In this document: positions 11,530 through 22,581 of the stretch, piece after piece
Layout of the letters: the number at the start of each line of letters is the position of its first letter
Numbering within the stretch: the stretch's first letter is position 1
NCBI RefSeq assembly: GCF_003711515.1
Contig: NW_021167079.1
Location: 5,435,989-5,499,988, forward strand
Reading direction: 5' to 3'
DNA length: 64,000 nucleotides
Source of the DNA: Sodiomyces alkalinus F11
Lineage: Eukaryota; Ascomycota; Sordariomycetes; Glomerellales; Plectosphaerellaceae
Notes under the pieces: model-generated
What the model saw: the letters and a program-made list of their open reading frames with translations, nothing else
The model's database searches: none
Told to the model about the DNA's origin: nothing
Made by a program: the position numbers and the translations under genes

Positions 11530-13293
11530 TTAAACGACATATCTAAACCCTTGCCCGGCAACATGAGTCTGGCCAGCCGCCTCTTCCTCCTGTTGCTTCA
11601 CGTCGAGTTTCCGGTTCTCCCTTCCCAGGTGGACGTGAAGGACAGTGCTGGCAGCGATGGCCAGCAATGTTGTGGCGGCATTAACGCTGAAGGCTAAGAC
11701 GAACCTTGGTCCCGCATCGTCGGGGTACAGGAAGGATCCGTAAATGCTGCAGATGGTGGCGATAGCGTTGTTAAAGGCCAGAGCGGCAGCTCGCTTCGCG
11801 GCCGGACGATGGATGGTGTTAGCGGTCCAGATCATGGACATGTTGAAGCCGGTGTATATCCCTGGGAGCATGATCATGGCGCCAAAGTAACGGGGCCCAA
11901 TGCCATCGGCGGCCGCCGAGATGATGAAACCGGCGAGAGAAACTGCCAGAGGGACGACAGTATGCCAGTGGCGCTCACCCACACGGTCAGCGTTCCAGGC
12001 GACGGCGGTGCAGGTGACACAAGCGAGGAGATAAGGTGGGGAGGTGAGAAGGAGGGTAGTGATGCGATCACGGCCCATGGTAGCCACGACGGTGGGGAAA
12101 AAGATGGTGATGGATATGGAGCTGGCGGCACCAAAGGCGATGACGACGAGGACCCAGTTCTTGCGGTCTCTCATGGCCATCTTGAGGCCCTCCAACAGTG
12201 GTTGTTTTGAAGAGCCCGTCCAGTCTTCCTCCCCGGCGGCATCGGCTTGCATGCGCCACATGGCGAGCGCCCGCTCCTGGTCCGAGAGCCACTTGGTGTT
12301 GGGTGGAAAGTCGGGCAAGATGAAATAGGCTACCAAACCGATGGTCACGGTAATGGACCCCTCGATGATGAAGATCCATCGCCACGCCAGCAGGCCCATG
12401 ACGCCGTCCATGCCGTCCGTGATACCGGCGGAGAGGAGACCCAAGAAGGCCCCCGAAAGCATGGAACCGCTATAGAAGAGCCCCGTACGGACGCCAAGCT
12501 CGCTGCGTACGTACCATGCGCTCAAGGTCACGAGGGCGCCGGGATAGAAGGCAGCCTCGACGAAACCAACGAGGAAGCGGGCGACGAGAAGGCCGGCGAA
12601 GTTCTGTGTAGCTCCCGCACAGGCGCACATGGTACCCTATGACTTTCCATATTAGGATTATTATTATTATTATTATTTTGATCAGTCGGAACGTGAGATG
12701 AACGAGCAAATCTGGCATAGCCAAAGGGGGCGTGGAATCCCATACGTACCCAGAGGGCCATGCAGAGAGCAAGGTGGGCGGCGGGCCTTCCTGTCTTGTT
12801 CAGGAGCATATTCGAGGGTACCTGCATCACAATATAACCTGGTGACCGGGGTCAGTCGGGCTCAGTCTCTCCGGGTGAAGGTCAACATACCGACAAATAG
12901 AACAGAGACGCAGATCTGGAACTCGTGGGGGCCTAAGTTGAGATCCTTCTCTAAACCCCCCAGTCTCGCGGCGCCAATGACGTTTCTGGCACTCTGTCAG
13001 TAACCACAGAGTTCAACAGGGACGTGATGGCTTGTGCACGCAGACCTATCGAGATAATTCATAATATACATGAGGGTCAGCATGGGCAGAAGCCGCATGT
13101 CAACCTTCCTCACGAGCTTCTATTCGAGGCCCTTCAGCTCGTCGTCGGAGAGATCCCGGAGGACCTCGGGCAGTTCTTCTCGTGGCGCCATGGACTCTAC
13201 AGCTTGGCCTGTCTTGCTGTCGTCTATGGCTTCGGGAGCCACTGGGTCGGGAGCCACTGGGTCGATGGCGGGCCCCTTCTCTTCGGTCGCCAT
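11530..13293 (-). pseudogene. Dal5/allantoate-permease-type MFS transporter with an in-frame TAG near the N-terminus
   Basis: Four exons: 13293-13046, 12985-12891, 12838-12750 and 12636-11530, a 512-codon frame with consistent phases. It is an anion:cation symporter (Dal5/TNA1) family member with about 12 transmembrane helices. Landmarks are MYIMNYLDR in helix 1, LLVARFLVGFVEAAFYPG in helices 4-5, and WRWIFIIEG. Such carriers import allantoate, nicotinate, pantothenate or similar anions; the substrate cannot be read from sequence. Codon 58 (13122-13120) is TAG, interrupting the conserved pre-helix-1 motif LSDDELKGLE-stop-KLVRKVD, where relatives have a sense codon. No GT..AG pair nearby removes it. 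The first downstream Met lies just before helix 1 (MRLLPML), so a truncated but nearly complete transporter could still be made. I call it a pseudogene provisionally: a recent nonsense change, readthrough, a downstream start or a sequencing error are all open. All other exons look intact. Confidence 0.72.
13234..13263. repeat. 15-bp tandem duplication in MFS exon 1
   Basis: Two identical copies of GGGAGCCACTGGGTC (plus strand) lie side by side and encode a doubled DPVAP-type pentapeptide in the cytosolic N-terminus of the MFS protein. The phase is kept. It lies about 110 bp from the in-frame TAG. Confidence 0.85.
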
Positions 13294-16062
13294 GGAGGGC
13301 TAGTTATGTTCCGAGCACTTGTGTTGCAAGGTTGCTCCTGGGGTGATGTTCAGGGGTAGCTGAACGGAAGGGGTGAGGAGATGGAGAGAGACCAGAGAAG
13401 AAGTATCTTCTTGATAAGATAAGAATATGAACAGGATCTCCAAAGCACGACAGAGGTACAAACCGATATATAGGCCGATATTTTCTATATTTATATTTTA
13501 TTTTTGTGGATTTCCCATCACATCAACGTCCAGTTCCGTGATATGCCGCAATCTGACACGGTGACAATACGCCGGTGGAGGAGAAGAGAGAGCTAGAGGG
13601 AGGGTCGGAATATCTTCCAAGAGAGCATACGGTATATCAATGAAAGGCAACATGACGTTTGGTTTCCCCATGCAAGGGACCTGGCACGTCAATCACGCAG
13701 GGGTGGTGTCAGAGTCTGGACTACTACCTATACCGAGCTACAGATCTTCCAAGCTGTTCTTTTAGTTCTGTTAAGAGAAAATTCTAGCTTAAGACCATGC
13801 CTTCGTATCTAGATACCGGGTGGGGATACGAGCTTAGTTCGGAAGGCCTCGGGTTGTATAATCTGGAGGGTTGAGCTTATTTACGAGAGACTCTTAGCTA
13901 TCCTTTGGACTTGAGTCCAGGATAAGCATAAAAGAGAGGGCTACTTCGTCCGGAGTCTCAGGACTTAACGACAACTTCAACTTAATACCCCCTTCTTATG
14001 CTCTCTTATTGGTCTTCCCTCGTACTGTGCCCATCTTGCATAAGTCCTTTAGTCCTCGTCAGGTGGACGTTCTATTCCATATACAAGCGTTCTGAATATA
14101 CCATGTGGGCTTCGGCCGTTGGATGCATAACGATGGAGGCCGTGTCTCTTCTCCTTCTCGAGCTTGAGCAGTTGAAAGAGAACTGTCGGTGCAACGCGGG
14201 TTCTTTCCCCTGCTTTCTGGCCTCAACAGCATCGCCCCGATAAGGCAGGGAGGTCGGGTCCAGTTGGATTGACGACTGGGAAGCAAATTCCTGCATTGGC
14301 AGAGTGGTTGTGCCCACTGGGTTAGCCCAAGCGGCTGCTGATCGGGCGGGGGTCTCGTACGTTGAGTGTTCATGGTCGTACAGCCCTAAGGGAGGATGTC
14401 CCCGGGTGGGAAAAAAGGGAGGCGGAGACCGAAGAAGAAATCGTATCACGGAATGAATAATGTCAACGTGACAAGAGAAGGTTAAGACTATAACCGCTCC
14501 CCGGGACGTTCCTATGCCAAATAAATGGCTTGCCTAGCTCTCACAAGCTGGGCTTAACTGAGTTGTAAAACTGCGACGCCCTACATTGGACTGTAAACAA
14601 AGACGGCATTTTGTTACGTCTCTCTTTTCATACTCTCCCCCACTTTGTTCGTCCGCTCTCACATCCAGCTTTGAAAGATAGGTAGGGACCGTGGGGCTGT
14701 TTCTCCTTTCCCTCCTGGCGCCGGGTCCCAGAGACCACTAGAGCTCAATATCTGTCAGCCCTACGGATGTAAGAGGTCAGTACAAACGGACGGCTTAAAG
14801 CCGCGAAAGGAGAAGAGCAGGAGAAAGAGGATAACGGTGTACGTGGTGATAAGAAGAAGCTGCGGGAACCCCTTGCTCGGCACTTGCACTGCAAGGGAGG
14901 TTATTAACGGCGGGCTACGGCACGAAGATCAACACAAAGAGGCCGACGCCATCAATATTTGCGTGTAGAGTATGGGGGACCCGGCAAGTGGTAGAAGGCG
15001 CGAAGACCCAAGGGGGGGTTAAGGAGCATGTCTATAATGTCTTGGTTGTTTGTTATATGCATGGTGATTCATCTTTCCTTGTTATGAACAGAACTCGAAA
15101 CCAGGAGCAAAAGTGCCGAGGGCTCCCTAATTTCCAGCTTCTGAACATTCTTGGATTTGGACGAATTCAAAGGAAACTTCTTATAGAGAAGGGAAAAGGA
15201 AAAAAGAAAAGAAAGCAAAATGGGGGAGAGCAATTGCTCATCAGGTTGACAGACAGGCAGCTCTGTCCAACCATTTCAGGTATCCCGAAACGAATAATCA
15301 CTGACCTCGTCGTTTCCAATCAGCTTGCATTGTTAATGGATTCAGACCAACATCATAGCAGGTCTTGGAATAACCGAGGTTCTACTGCCTCAAAACGACA
15401 AGGCGTCTGTGAGGCTTCTAGGCAACGAAAGCTGCGTCTCAACAAAGACTGTATAACAGCAGTCACAGGTCCTACAGCCGTGGCAGTCAAAGAGATTGAC
15501 TTGACGTCGACCTGGTCTGCTTCCGACAGGCAAAAAGGGGCAAAAAAGGGGAATCTCTGCGGTTTTGTCCCAGGTAATGAATTGCTCCGTATAGTTAATT
15601 CCACTGCTATCAAAGACGTCTAAACCACACTCGTACACGTGTAGATGTCCATGAATCATAATATTGCAATAAGATGCCCACGCTCGTTTTAACATGATAT
15701 GAAAGTATTATACTTGGCCAAAACAAAAACGCCAATTGAAAAAGGAGAAGGACGCAGATCTCGGGTACTGCATCCAGACAACATGGACCACCCAAAAAAA
15801 AAGAAGACATTCCTCGCTCCGAGATCCGTTTTCACCCCCTTCCCCATTCCATTTTACCGCTCTTTCAACCTGAGACCACAGTCAAGCCAATCCAGCCCTT
15901 TCCCGAGATCATGTACGCCGATACTCGCTGCATTGATCGCTAGGGTATTATCTGTTGTAGTTCGCAGTCGTGAATTTTTTTTCTTCTTGCTTCTTTTCCC
16001 CTTTACTCCTTGTTTTGTTTTGGTTTCCCCATTTTCGTGTCGTGAAATTTTCAGAGATTTTC
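13294..16062. other. Intergenic region, 2.8 kb, no supported gene
   Basis: It contains the MFS promoter (AT-rich at 13485-13510) and otherwise only unrecognisable open frames. The longest, 14988-15623 (211 codons), shows low-complexity Lys/Arg stretches and no domain. I see no repeat family or RNA gene. Confidence 0.5.
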
Positions 16063-16791
16063 TCACCCAGCCGCCACACTGCTGACAGTCATGCCCGAGT
16101 CCGAAAGAGGGGTGGGAATATCCACTTCAGGCATGGCAGTAGCCCTAGCGGCCGCCTCCGCGGCCCTCAGGGTCCCGGCCAGCTCATCGATCTGGGCTTG
16201 GAAGTGGGGCGCGGCTTCCCGCAGCTGATCGATCAGGTCGGGATTCTGGCTCAGAAACTCGATGTCGCCGCGCGTGGGTTTCAGCAGGTGTCGGAGCCGG
16301 GCTGCGATGAGTTCTAACCGGTATTCGTTGGTGCATTCCGACAGGACGATTTTTGCGCGCCGTGGCGACGATGGCTGCTCTGTGAACGGATACTTGTCCA
16401 GTTCGGTCCTTATGGCGGCTGGTAGTGATGATGGGATCTTCTCACTGTAACGATCAGGTTGGGTCAGTAACGCAGGAAAGAGAAGGAGAAAAAAAAAATC
16501 ATTGACATCCCAAGAACAACAAACGTACAACTGATCTCCCGTCCATCTGTACCATAGGACAGGTACCTGCTCTACTTTGTTGGAGACACCGTGATCGAGA
16601 AGGAAGAAGCATCGCCGGTTGTGGTAGCCGAAGTAGGCGCCGTGGGAATGCCATCTGTCTTGTGTGCTGTCGAAGTCGCGTTGCCAAACCGCCCGGCAAA
16701 TGCCGTTCTTCAGGCCTTTACATTTGTCGTGGTAATCGGCGCCTGGGACTAGATGGGTCTTTGTTTGGATGAGAATACGTGTAGGAGCCAT
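16063..16791 (-). CDS. Hypothetical conserved-looking fungal protein, 214 residues
   Basis: I do not recognise the family. Two exons, 16791-16529 and 16444-16063, are joined in phase 2. The N-terminal half looks globular and rich in Trp, His and Tyr, with paired histidines and cysteines (DYHDKCKGLKNGICRAVW; HSHGAYFGYHNRRCFFLLDHG). The C-terminal half is helical and ends in an Ala-rich coiled-coil-like segment (REAAPHFQAQIDELAGTLRAAEAAARA). No signal peptide or membrane helix is seen once the intron is removed. The 84-nt intron (GTACGT..TTACAG) is a multiple of three and has no in-frame stop, so intron retention would add a hydrophobic Phe/Leu-rich segment. The ATG is in good context (GGAGCCATGGCTCC). 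A dense AT repeat lies just upstream. The Cys/His pairs could bind a metal, but this is only a suggestion. Confidence 0.6.
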   Translation of the reverse strand: MAPTRILIQTKTHLVPGADYHDKCKGLKNGICRAVWQRDFDSTQDRWHSHGAYFGYHNRRCFFLLDHGVSNKVEQVPVLWYRWTGDQLYVCCSWDVNDFFFLLLFPALLTQPDRYSEKIPSSLPAAIRTELDKYPFTEQPSSPRRAKIVLSECTNEYRLELIAARLRHLLKPTRGDIEFLSQNPDLIDQLREAAPHFQAQIDELAGTLRAAEAAARATAMPEVDIPTPLSDSGMTVSSVAAG

Positions 16792-17557
16792 GTGAGGAGT
16801 GTTTATGAGGACGAAGGTAGTTGGGATAAAGTGTAGTGAAGACGGAGGAACGAGGAGAAATGTTCGTGAATATATACAAATATATAAATATATAAATATA
16901 TAAATATATGAAATTGGAAATGTGGTTCTTCAGTGCGATGGGTTGACTTTTCGTTTCATGTCAATGGTCAATTGGCTTTATCGTGGCCGCAAGTAAAAGA
17001 ATTACGAAGTAGTGTATGCTTACAGTATCAAACAGGTTTGAAGCGAACACAGATTTTGGCTTTTTCTTTGCTCCATTCATATAATAAAGAAACACTGGAG
17101 ATGGTGTTGAGAAAAGTGTGCAGAACGGGTGAAAAATATGGGTTGAGTGGTTGAGGACGGAGTGGTGGGATTCGAAAAACTAAGAGACCTCATCCTCCTT
17201 TGTCGCCACCGATGCTGTTCATTGCCATTTCCGGGAATCATTACGTCTTTCTAATCCTCAACACCACACAATACACGTACTCCGGGCTCACCGCGTTCAA
17301 TCGTGAGTAGCGGAGTATTTCCCCCCTTCCCCCCAAATTTCCAAACTCCGAATACCGTTGTACACGTACCTGCAACGTAACTCGATCTTTCCCATGGAAC
17401 GTTCTTCGTTGTGCTGGCCCCGCCCCGCCCCCACCACCCCCCCGGCGCCCAACACCCATGTCCCAAACGACGCGCGGCGATGGGGGGGTCATCGAGTCAT
17501 TGAGACACCCTCGGGGCCCTCGGGGAGGAGAAATCGGTCGTCTTCGTCTTCATCTTC
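16792..17557. other. Intergenic region between the hypothetical gene and the FAD oxidoreductase
   Basis: Holds the promoter of the hypothetical gene and the 3' UTR of the oxidoreductase. It includes the AT repeat and a C-rich stretch at 17415-17450. No gene is seen. Confidence 0.5.
16866..16912. repeat. AT-rich tandem repeat (ATATATAAAT units)
   Basis: About five copies of an 8-10 bp unit of the type AATATATA, 75 bp upstream of the start codon at 16791 (minus strand). It may serve as that gene's TATA region or may be a simple microsatellite. Confidence 0.8.
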
Positions 17558-19057
17558 TTAATAAGGCTTCCAGCCTCCCGTCCGATTTCGGAACAATCCA
17601 TACGGATCAACCGACCTAGCAACCTCAGCCGCCAACCTGGAATTTTCGGGCTTTAACCTCCCAAAATAATCCTGGCGGTAGAACCCGTAATTCATAGCCA
17701 AAGGAAGATACACATCGGGAAGCTTCCCCTCCTCCTGCCATTCAAGAACCCTCTCTCTGAACCCAGAGTACGTCGCCTCCAACGTGTCAGCCATCTCGTC
17801 GTACTTGCTGGGCGGGATAAAGCTGTAGTTCATCTCGATGATGAGCCTGTCCGCGTCGTCGTCGGCGCTGATGAGGTCGTCGCCCCTCGCCCGGGCCTCG
17901 CGGGCGATGGCCCTGGGGATGGGCTGGTACGCAATCGACGCCACGATCCCTGGGACCGCCAGCGTCGTCTTGGAGACCTCCCGCCAGTGACTGTGCAGCG
18001 CGTCGAACATGTCGGCGCCATGCTCGGCCGGGGGCAGCGGGATCGTCTCGGTGGCCATCTGGACGTTGGACCCGGGCACGATGACCCAGTTGCTGTTCCC
18101 GATGAGGTCGGCGTACGTGCGCGTCCGGCACGTGTTCACCAACGGCCCGGCATCGGTGAAGTTCTTGAACACGTGCGCCGGCGGTTGGGGCCCGTCGTAG
18201 AACAGGAAAACAATCCAGGAATCGACCAGGTTGAGGTTGGCGCGCTCGGCCGTCACGATCACCGCCGCCTTGTCGTCGTCGTTGTACTCGGTGAAGTCCC
18301 GCACCGCCCGGAGGAGCTGCGCGTCCTTCGACTTGCTGCGGATGGGGTAGGCGAGGTTCCCGCCCCAGACGTCGCCCTGCCGGTACGTCTGCAGGACGTA
18401 CGTCGTGACGATCCCAAAGTTGTTACCGCCTCCCTTGAGCGCCTTGAACAGGTCTGGGTGGTTCGTCTCGGAAGCGGCGACGATGGTGCCGTTGGCGAGC
18501 ACGACTTCAAATTCGTAGACGCTCGAGGCGGACCAGCCGTACTGCGCCGACATGTAGGAGAGTCCGCCGCCGAGGATCAGACCGCCGACCCCCGTGTTGC
18601 CGATGCGACCCCCGACGAACGTCCACCCCGTGCCGTCTAGGACATCGGCTATGCTGTCGAGGCGTTGGCCCGGCCCGACTCGGGCGATCCCCGTCTGCCG
18701 GTCGAGCAGGACGTGATCCAGCTTCGATGTCGAGATGAGCGGCCCTCCCTGGACGCTCGCGAAGTAGTTGTTCGGGTTGTGCCCTCCTGACTTGACGGCA
18801 AAATCCTCGTCCGTCTCCCGGAGGATCCTCACCACCGCCGCCACTTCGTCGGCGGACCGGGGGAAGATGATGCAGGACGGCTTTAGAGCACTGCAGGAAG
18901 TGGACCAGTAATCCATTTGCTCGGTAATGTACGAAAGCGAAGGGGGCCGAGACACTTCGATGTTGGTGAAAGCCTCGACCTCGGAGCATGTGTCGGCAAG
19001 CCCGAGGCCCCCGAATAGGGCGGCCGACGTGATCAAATAACGAAGCAGCAGCATCAT
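17558..19057 (-). CDS. Secreted FAD-linked oxidoreductase (BBE/PCMH family)
   Basis: Single exon, 499 residues. An N-terminal hydrophobic signal peptide (about 1-21, ending GLGLA) indicates secretion. A PCMH-type FAD-binding domain follows (about 60-235). It includes KSGGHN, whose His93 matches the histidine that carries 8-alpha-linked FAD in this family, and the Gly-rich GNTGVGGLILGGGLSY. In berberine-bridge enzyme a cysteine forms a second covalent FAD bond; here that position appears to be Ile, in GGRIGNTG, so attachment is probably through one residue. The C-terminus has a BBE-like ending (YFGRLKPENSRLAAEV..DPYGLFRNR). Several N-X-S/T sites fit a secreted protein. Fungal members oxidise sugars, alcohols or secondary metabolites; the substrate is not evident and no biosynthetic neighbours are present. 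A 217-codon antisense frame (17987-18640) is a GC-bias shadow. Confidence 0.88.
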   Translation of the reverse strand: MMLLLRYLITSAALFGGLGLADTCSEVEAFTNIEVSRPPSLSYITEQMDYWSTSCSALKPSCIIFPRSADEVAAVVRILRETDEDFAVKSGGHNPNNYFASVQGGPLISTSKLDHVLLDRQTGIARVGPGQRLDSIADVLDGTGWTFVGGRIGNTGVGGLILGGGLSYMSAQYGWSASSVYEFEVVLANGTIVAASETNHPDLFKALKGGGNNFGIVTTYVLQTYRQGDVWGGNLAYPIRSKSKDAQLLRAVRDFTEYNDDDKAAVIVTAERANLNLVDSWIVFLFYDGPQPPAHVFKNFTDAGPLVNTCRTRTYADLIGNSNWVIVPGSNVQMATETIPLPPAEHGADMFDALHSHWREVSKTTLAVPGIVASIAYQPIPRAIAREARARGDDLISADDDADRLIIEMNYSFIPPSKYDEMADTLEATYSGFRERVLEWQEEGKLPDVYLPLAMNYGFYRQDYFGRLKPENSRLAAEVARSVDPYGLFRNRTGGWKPY

Positions 19058-20984
19058 CGTGCCTGCTAACGTTTCTGGACGCCTCGAAGGGTATCTGGGG
19101 CTCCTGCTCCTGTCCTACTGGGCTTCGGGCGTTGGTTGTCAACGTGCGAAAGCTGTCACATACAATCACGAACACCAAGTGACGAGTTTCTCCCCAGCTC
19201 CTGCATTCGGGAACCCAGCGTGTCGCCTCTTTATCAACCTTCTCCCGCTTGACAATGCCCTGCTCCTTGGCTCTCTTATGATAAATGCAAGCTGACGACA
19301 TGGCGGAGAGCCACGCCAGCCTAAATTTGATGTCAAGATTTGGAATGACGGGTTTGATTGTCGAACCACATCCTCATCCTTGTTATTCTCGTGGAGACGG
19401 AGTGGGAGTTCGATGGATTAAACAGGGCGGCGCATATACATAAAAGCTTCTGCACCCTAGACCGGGGGAGTCACGTTTGATGCATCCATTCCGCCCGTTT
19501 TCTGCATAGAAAACAAGGAAGAACCCGAAAAAATATAACATGTCGAATCGTCTACAGGCAACAAGTGAAATAATAAAGTGGTCCGCATACACTTTCATGG
19601 TCCATGTCCCAACAGATTAGGCCCATGGCAACTTCAACAAACCAACCCAAAGAGGGAGTGCTGATGGGGAATTCCGGGGTGTTTCAAGGCAGGTCGACAG
19701 GCTGCATTGCATGTAGCCGACCCTCCACCAAAGAAAAAGGTACCAGATTTTGGGGATCGACTCTCTTTTGACGTGAAAAATATACCGTAAGATGCATATG
19801 TGTTCTGGCGGAGAAAGATCCGGGGGCCGGGAACAAATCAGTTTACGAGGAGATATCACCAGGTTGTCGTGGCTGTGTCGGTCAGGAGGCCGCTGAAATG
19901 GTTGCATGGAGTCGGTATTTGAAGAAATGACGATGCAAAATTATTATAGTCAAGTTCGGGTTTCCCATGAGACTCTGGAGCTCCCGATCCAAGGGCGAAG
20001 GCACACGCTTTCTGTCAACCGCCCAACCCCCCCCCCCCTTTTACTTGAAAGCTACGAGGATCAATAAAGGTTATGCCGTGCCATGGAAACCAACGTTATT
20101 TATGTTGTCTCCCATGACTCCCATGACTGCTCGGGTGCGCCATGTCGAGATATTCGCATGCATGTTGGATTTCGGTCACCATCGAGTGGTTGCAGGGATC
20201 GCTGATCGCACCAGAGGTCACCAACACCCGGGAGACAGGGTACTAGTCAGTCAGACAAGACAATCCGCCAGTTCAACGGTTTCCGGAGCGAAAATAGCGC
20301 AGTCCTGGTATCGATCAGGTCGAATATGGGGCATTCGGAGTTGAGTTTTTGCCATGGTTGCGGGCTCCTTTTGTGCAACAAAGTGCAGAATAATACTTTA
20401 CAACTAGAATAAGGTAAACTAGAATAAACTAGAATAAACTGGCTTACCTAATCCAGTGACAACGCTCCACAAGCCGAATGAACGCCGAGAAGAACCAATC
20501 ACCTTGCTCGAAGTACCCCGTAATAAATACGAAGCTCCCGTTAAAAAAACCATATCATCGAGACCGGTGATGTTTGATCCATTTACTCGGGATCGACGGC
20601 TCAACTCAATACGTTACGATGCCTTGATAAGAACAAGTCACGAAAACAACAGCTGGATTCAAATGAACCAAAGGTGTTTACTCTTCATTTAAGGGTAACC
20701 AGCCCAGTGCAGCAGACGACTCCTCGTTCCAATCCACTGGAGACTTGTGTCATCTGCTGATCGGGACTGCCGGGATAAAGACGGGTCGGGCCTATTGATC
20801 GCCACCCGGACCGGGAGGACGATCAATCTACGGATCCGGCCTACGGTGCCCTCTCGTCTTTCCGGGCGCAGCGTCATGCACCCGTTCGGAGTCGAACCGG
20901 TGTTATTTTAGGTTCATCGTCACCTTCCCAAGCTCACACCTTGCACGTGCGTGCCACGACACCCACTGCCTGTTCCATGCTGGA

Positions 20985-21008
20985 GGACCTGGGGACCTGG
21001 GGACCTGG
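20985..21008. repeat. 8-bp tandem repeat GGACCTGG x3
   Basis: Three perfect head-to-tail copies of GGACCTGG in intergenic DNA; no associated gene. Confidence 0.85.
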
Positions 21009-22151
21009 GTAAGACGTCCGGACTGTGGTCATGAGTCGGGGTGGCGGAGACGATCATCCAAAAACGCACGCAATAGGTTTCACCCCAGTGCCCTTGGACG
21101 CATGTGAACATCAGTTTGCAGCACTGTTATTCCGCACACGGAAAGCCGGTAGAGTTATAGCACATGTTAGACTCTTTACCCATTGGCTTTAGTGGAGAGC
21201 AGCAGATGATATGGAGTAGTGTAGAGTGGGAAACGTACGCCAGGCCAATGAATGCTGCAATGAGCGTGGGTAAGGGATCAAGAAGCTGATGGAGGCCAGG
21301 GCCAGACCGATGGTTCCTGACTGCCCGAAAACCAATGCCTGCGTCCTCTCGGCATCATGTGGTGGAATGACGGGATCATGTCGTCACTGAGCAGGGACCA
21401 TCAATAAGGGGAAAATGACAACATCGGCACTAGAAGGTACCTACCTTAGGCACATGTGTCCAGCGTCCGTGTCAAAGGCGTGATGAGAGTGCGGAAGGTA
21501 CGGATCAGGTACAGATCCCGGCAGTAATTACGGTAGTGATTGCCGTGTATCGTGTGGTGAGGTACCACCTTGCCGCGTACCTTGGACCCCAGGTACGCAA
21601 TGAAAGGAAGACCCTAAGGTAGTAACAGTCTCGGCAAATGGTGTTACCATTTTAGGAACTCCTAAGGGGAATGTTGTATCCGTCAATACCCAAAAACATC
21701 GCAAAGCTTATATTTTCCGTTGAAGGTAGATATTCGTAGGTACCGCGAGACTTCCTCCCGCATTTAATGTGGCGCGGTACTACGCAGCTCTTGCCTACCT
21801 TATTAAGGTAGGTAGCTAATAGTGGTGACGTCGTGTCCCCATTACCCTTTCTCTCCCTTAGCAGCTTGCCGTGACGTCAGAAAGATGTAACAGGTGTGGC
21901 TAGTGAGACTTCGTCACTGTGGCAGAAGCTGCGATGGCATCACTTCCGCTCTGTGGAGCGAAGTGCGACTTCCAAAACCTGTCTATGACGTCTTCGTCTG
22001 AGTTACGACCAGCTGACGCACCAGACCTGCCCAAACCGGCACTGAGATATTGGAACACCAGCCATGACGACGAAGTAGGTAGGCAGCCACGCTAAGTTCA
22101 AGCGTAATCTAGAAGGCATTGTCAAACATCGAAGGACATCGATATCTTCTA

Positions 22152-22157
22152 TATAAA
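22152..22157 (+). promoter_or_regulatory. TATA box of the grg-1 homologue
   Basis: TATAAA in the context TCTATATAAACC, 147 bp before the ATG at 22299. A pyrimidine-rich and then CA-rich leader follows, typical of highly expressed fungal genes. Confidence 0.6.
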
Positions 22158-22298
22158 CCTCTCTTCCTCGCCATACACCAGACGTTTTTCTTCTCCTCCA
22201 TCATCACCACCTCGATACCATCAAACCAAACAAACAACGTTCAATTCCACCACAACACACAAAGTACAACAGCTCTCACAACTTCAAATCTCATCACA

Positions 22299-22581
22299 AT
22301 GGAGACCATCAAGAACGCCGCCAACTACGTTTCCGAGTCTGTCCAGCAGGCCGGCGCCACTACCTCCAAGGAGGCCAACAAGGAGGTTGCCAAGGACAAC
22401 AACGCCAGCCTCAGCAGCCGGTATGGCATCTCTCGTTCCCTCAAGCACACAATAATCGCAGCCCTGCTAACTAGATGACCTCTTCAGTGCCACTGCTGCC
22501 AAGGATGCCGCTGGCGACAAGATGGACGAGAGCAAGCATGAGACTCATGCCGATGTCCACAAGGAGGCTGCCAAGCACTAA
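22299..22581 (+). CDS. grg-1: Glucose-repressible protein Grg1 / CCG-1 homologue
   Basis: Exons 22299-22420 and 22488-22581, 71 residues. The opening METIKNAANYVSESVQQ and the block TTSKEANKEVAKDNNAS match the Neurospora GRG-1/CCG-1 family, known as a clock-controlled, glucose-repressed and stress-induced transcript; the biochemical role is unknown. The protein is hydrophilic, Ala/Lys/Glu-rich and LEA-like, with a His-rich tail (ESKHETHADVHKEAAKH). The intron (GTATGG..TTCAG, with a CTAAC branch site) is spliced in phase 2 at the family's conserved region. A strong TATA box and a long CT/CA-rich leader without upstream ORFs fit strong regulated expression. The length is close to the usual 70 or so residues. 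Confidence 0.9.

Larger units (their letters stand above)
19058..22298. other. Intergenic region, 3.2 kb, upstream of the grg-1 homologue
   Basis: No supported gene. The stretch 21400-21850 is rich in GGTACC, AGGTA and CTACCTT motifs, related to the palindromic family described elsewhere. A three-copy 8-bp tandem repeat lies at 20985-21008. A B-box-like sequence near 20885 does not fold into a tRNA. The proximal 300 bp are the grg-1 promoter. Confidence 0.5.

Noticed and set aside
14988..15623. 211-codon open frame in the MFS-hypothetical interval
   Set aside because: No domain, lysine-rich low complexity and no splice-linked continuation; treated as chance.
17987..18640. 217-codon antisense frame in the FAD oxidoreductase
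   Set aside because: A GC-rich shadow of the sense gene, low complexity, no start context.
20868..20925. B-box-like GGTTCGACTCC (minus strand)
   Set aside because: The T-stem does not pair and no matching acceptor or anticodon arms could be drawn, so it is not called a tRNA.
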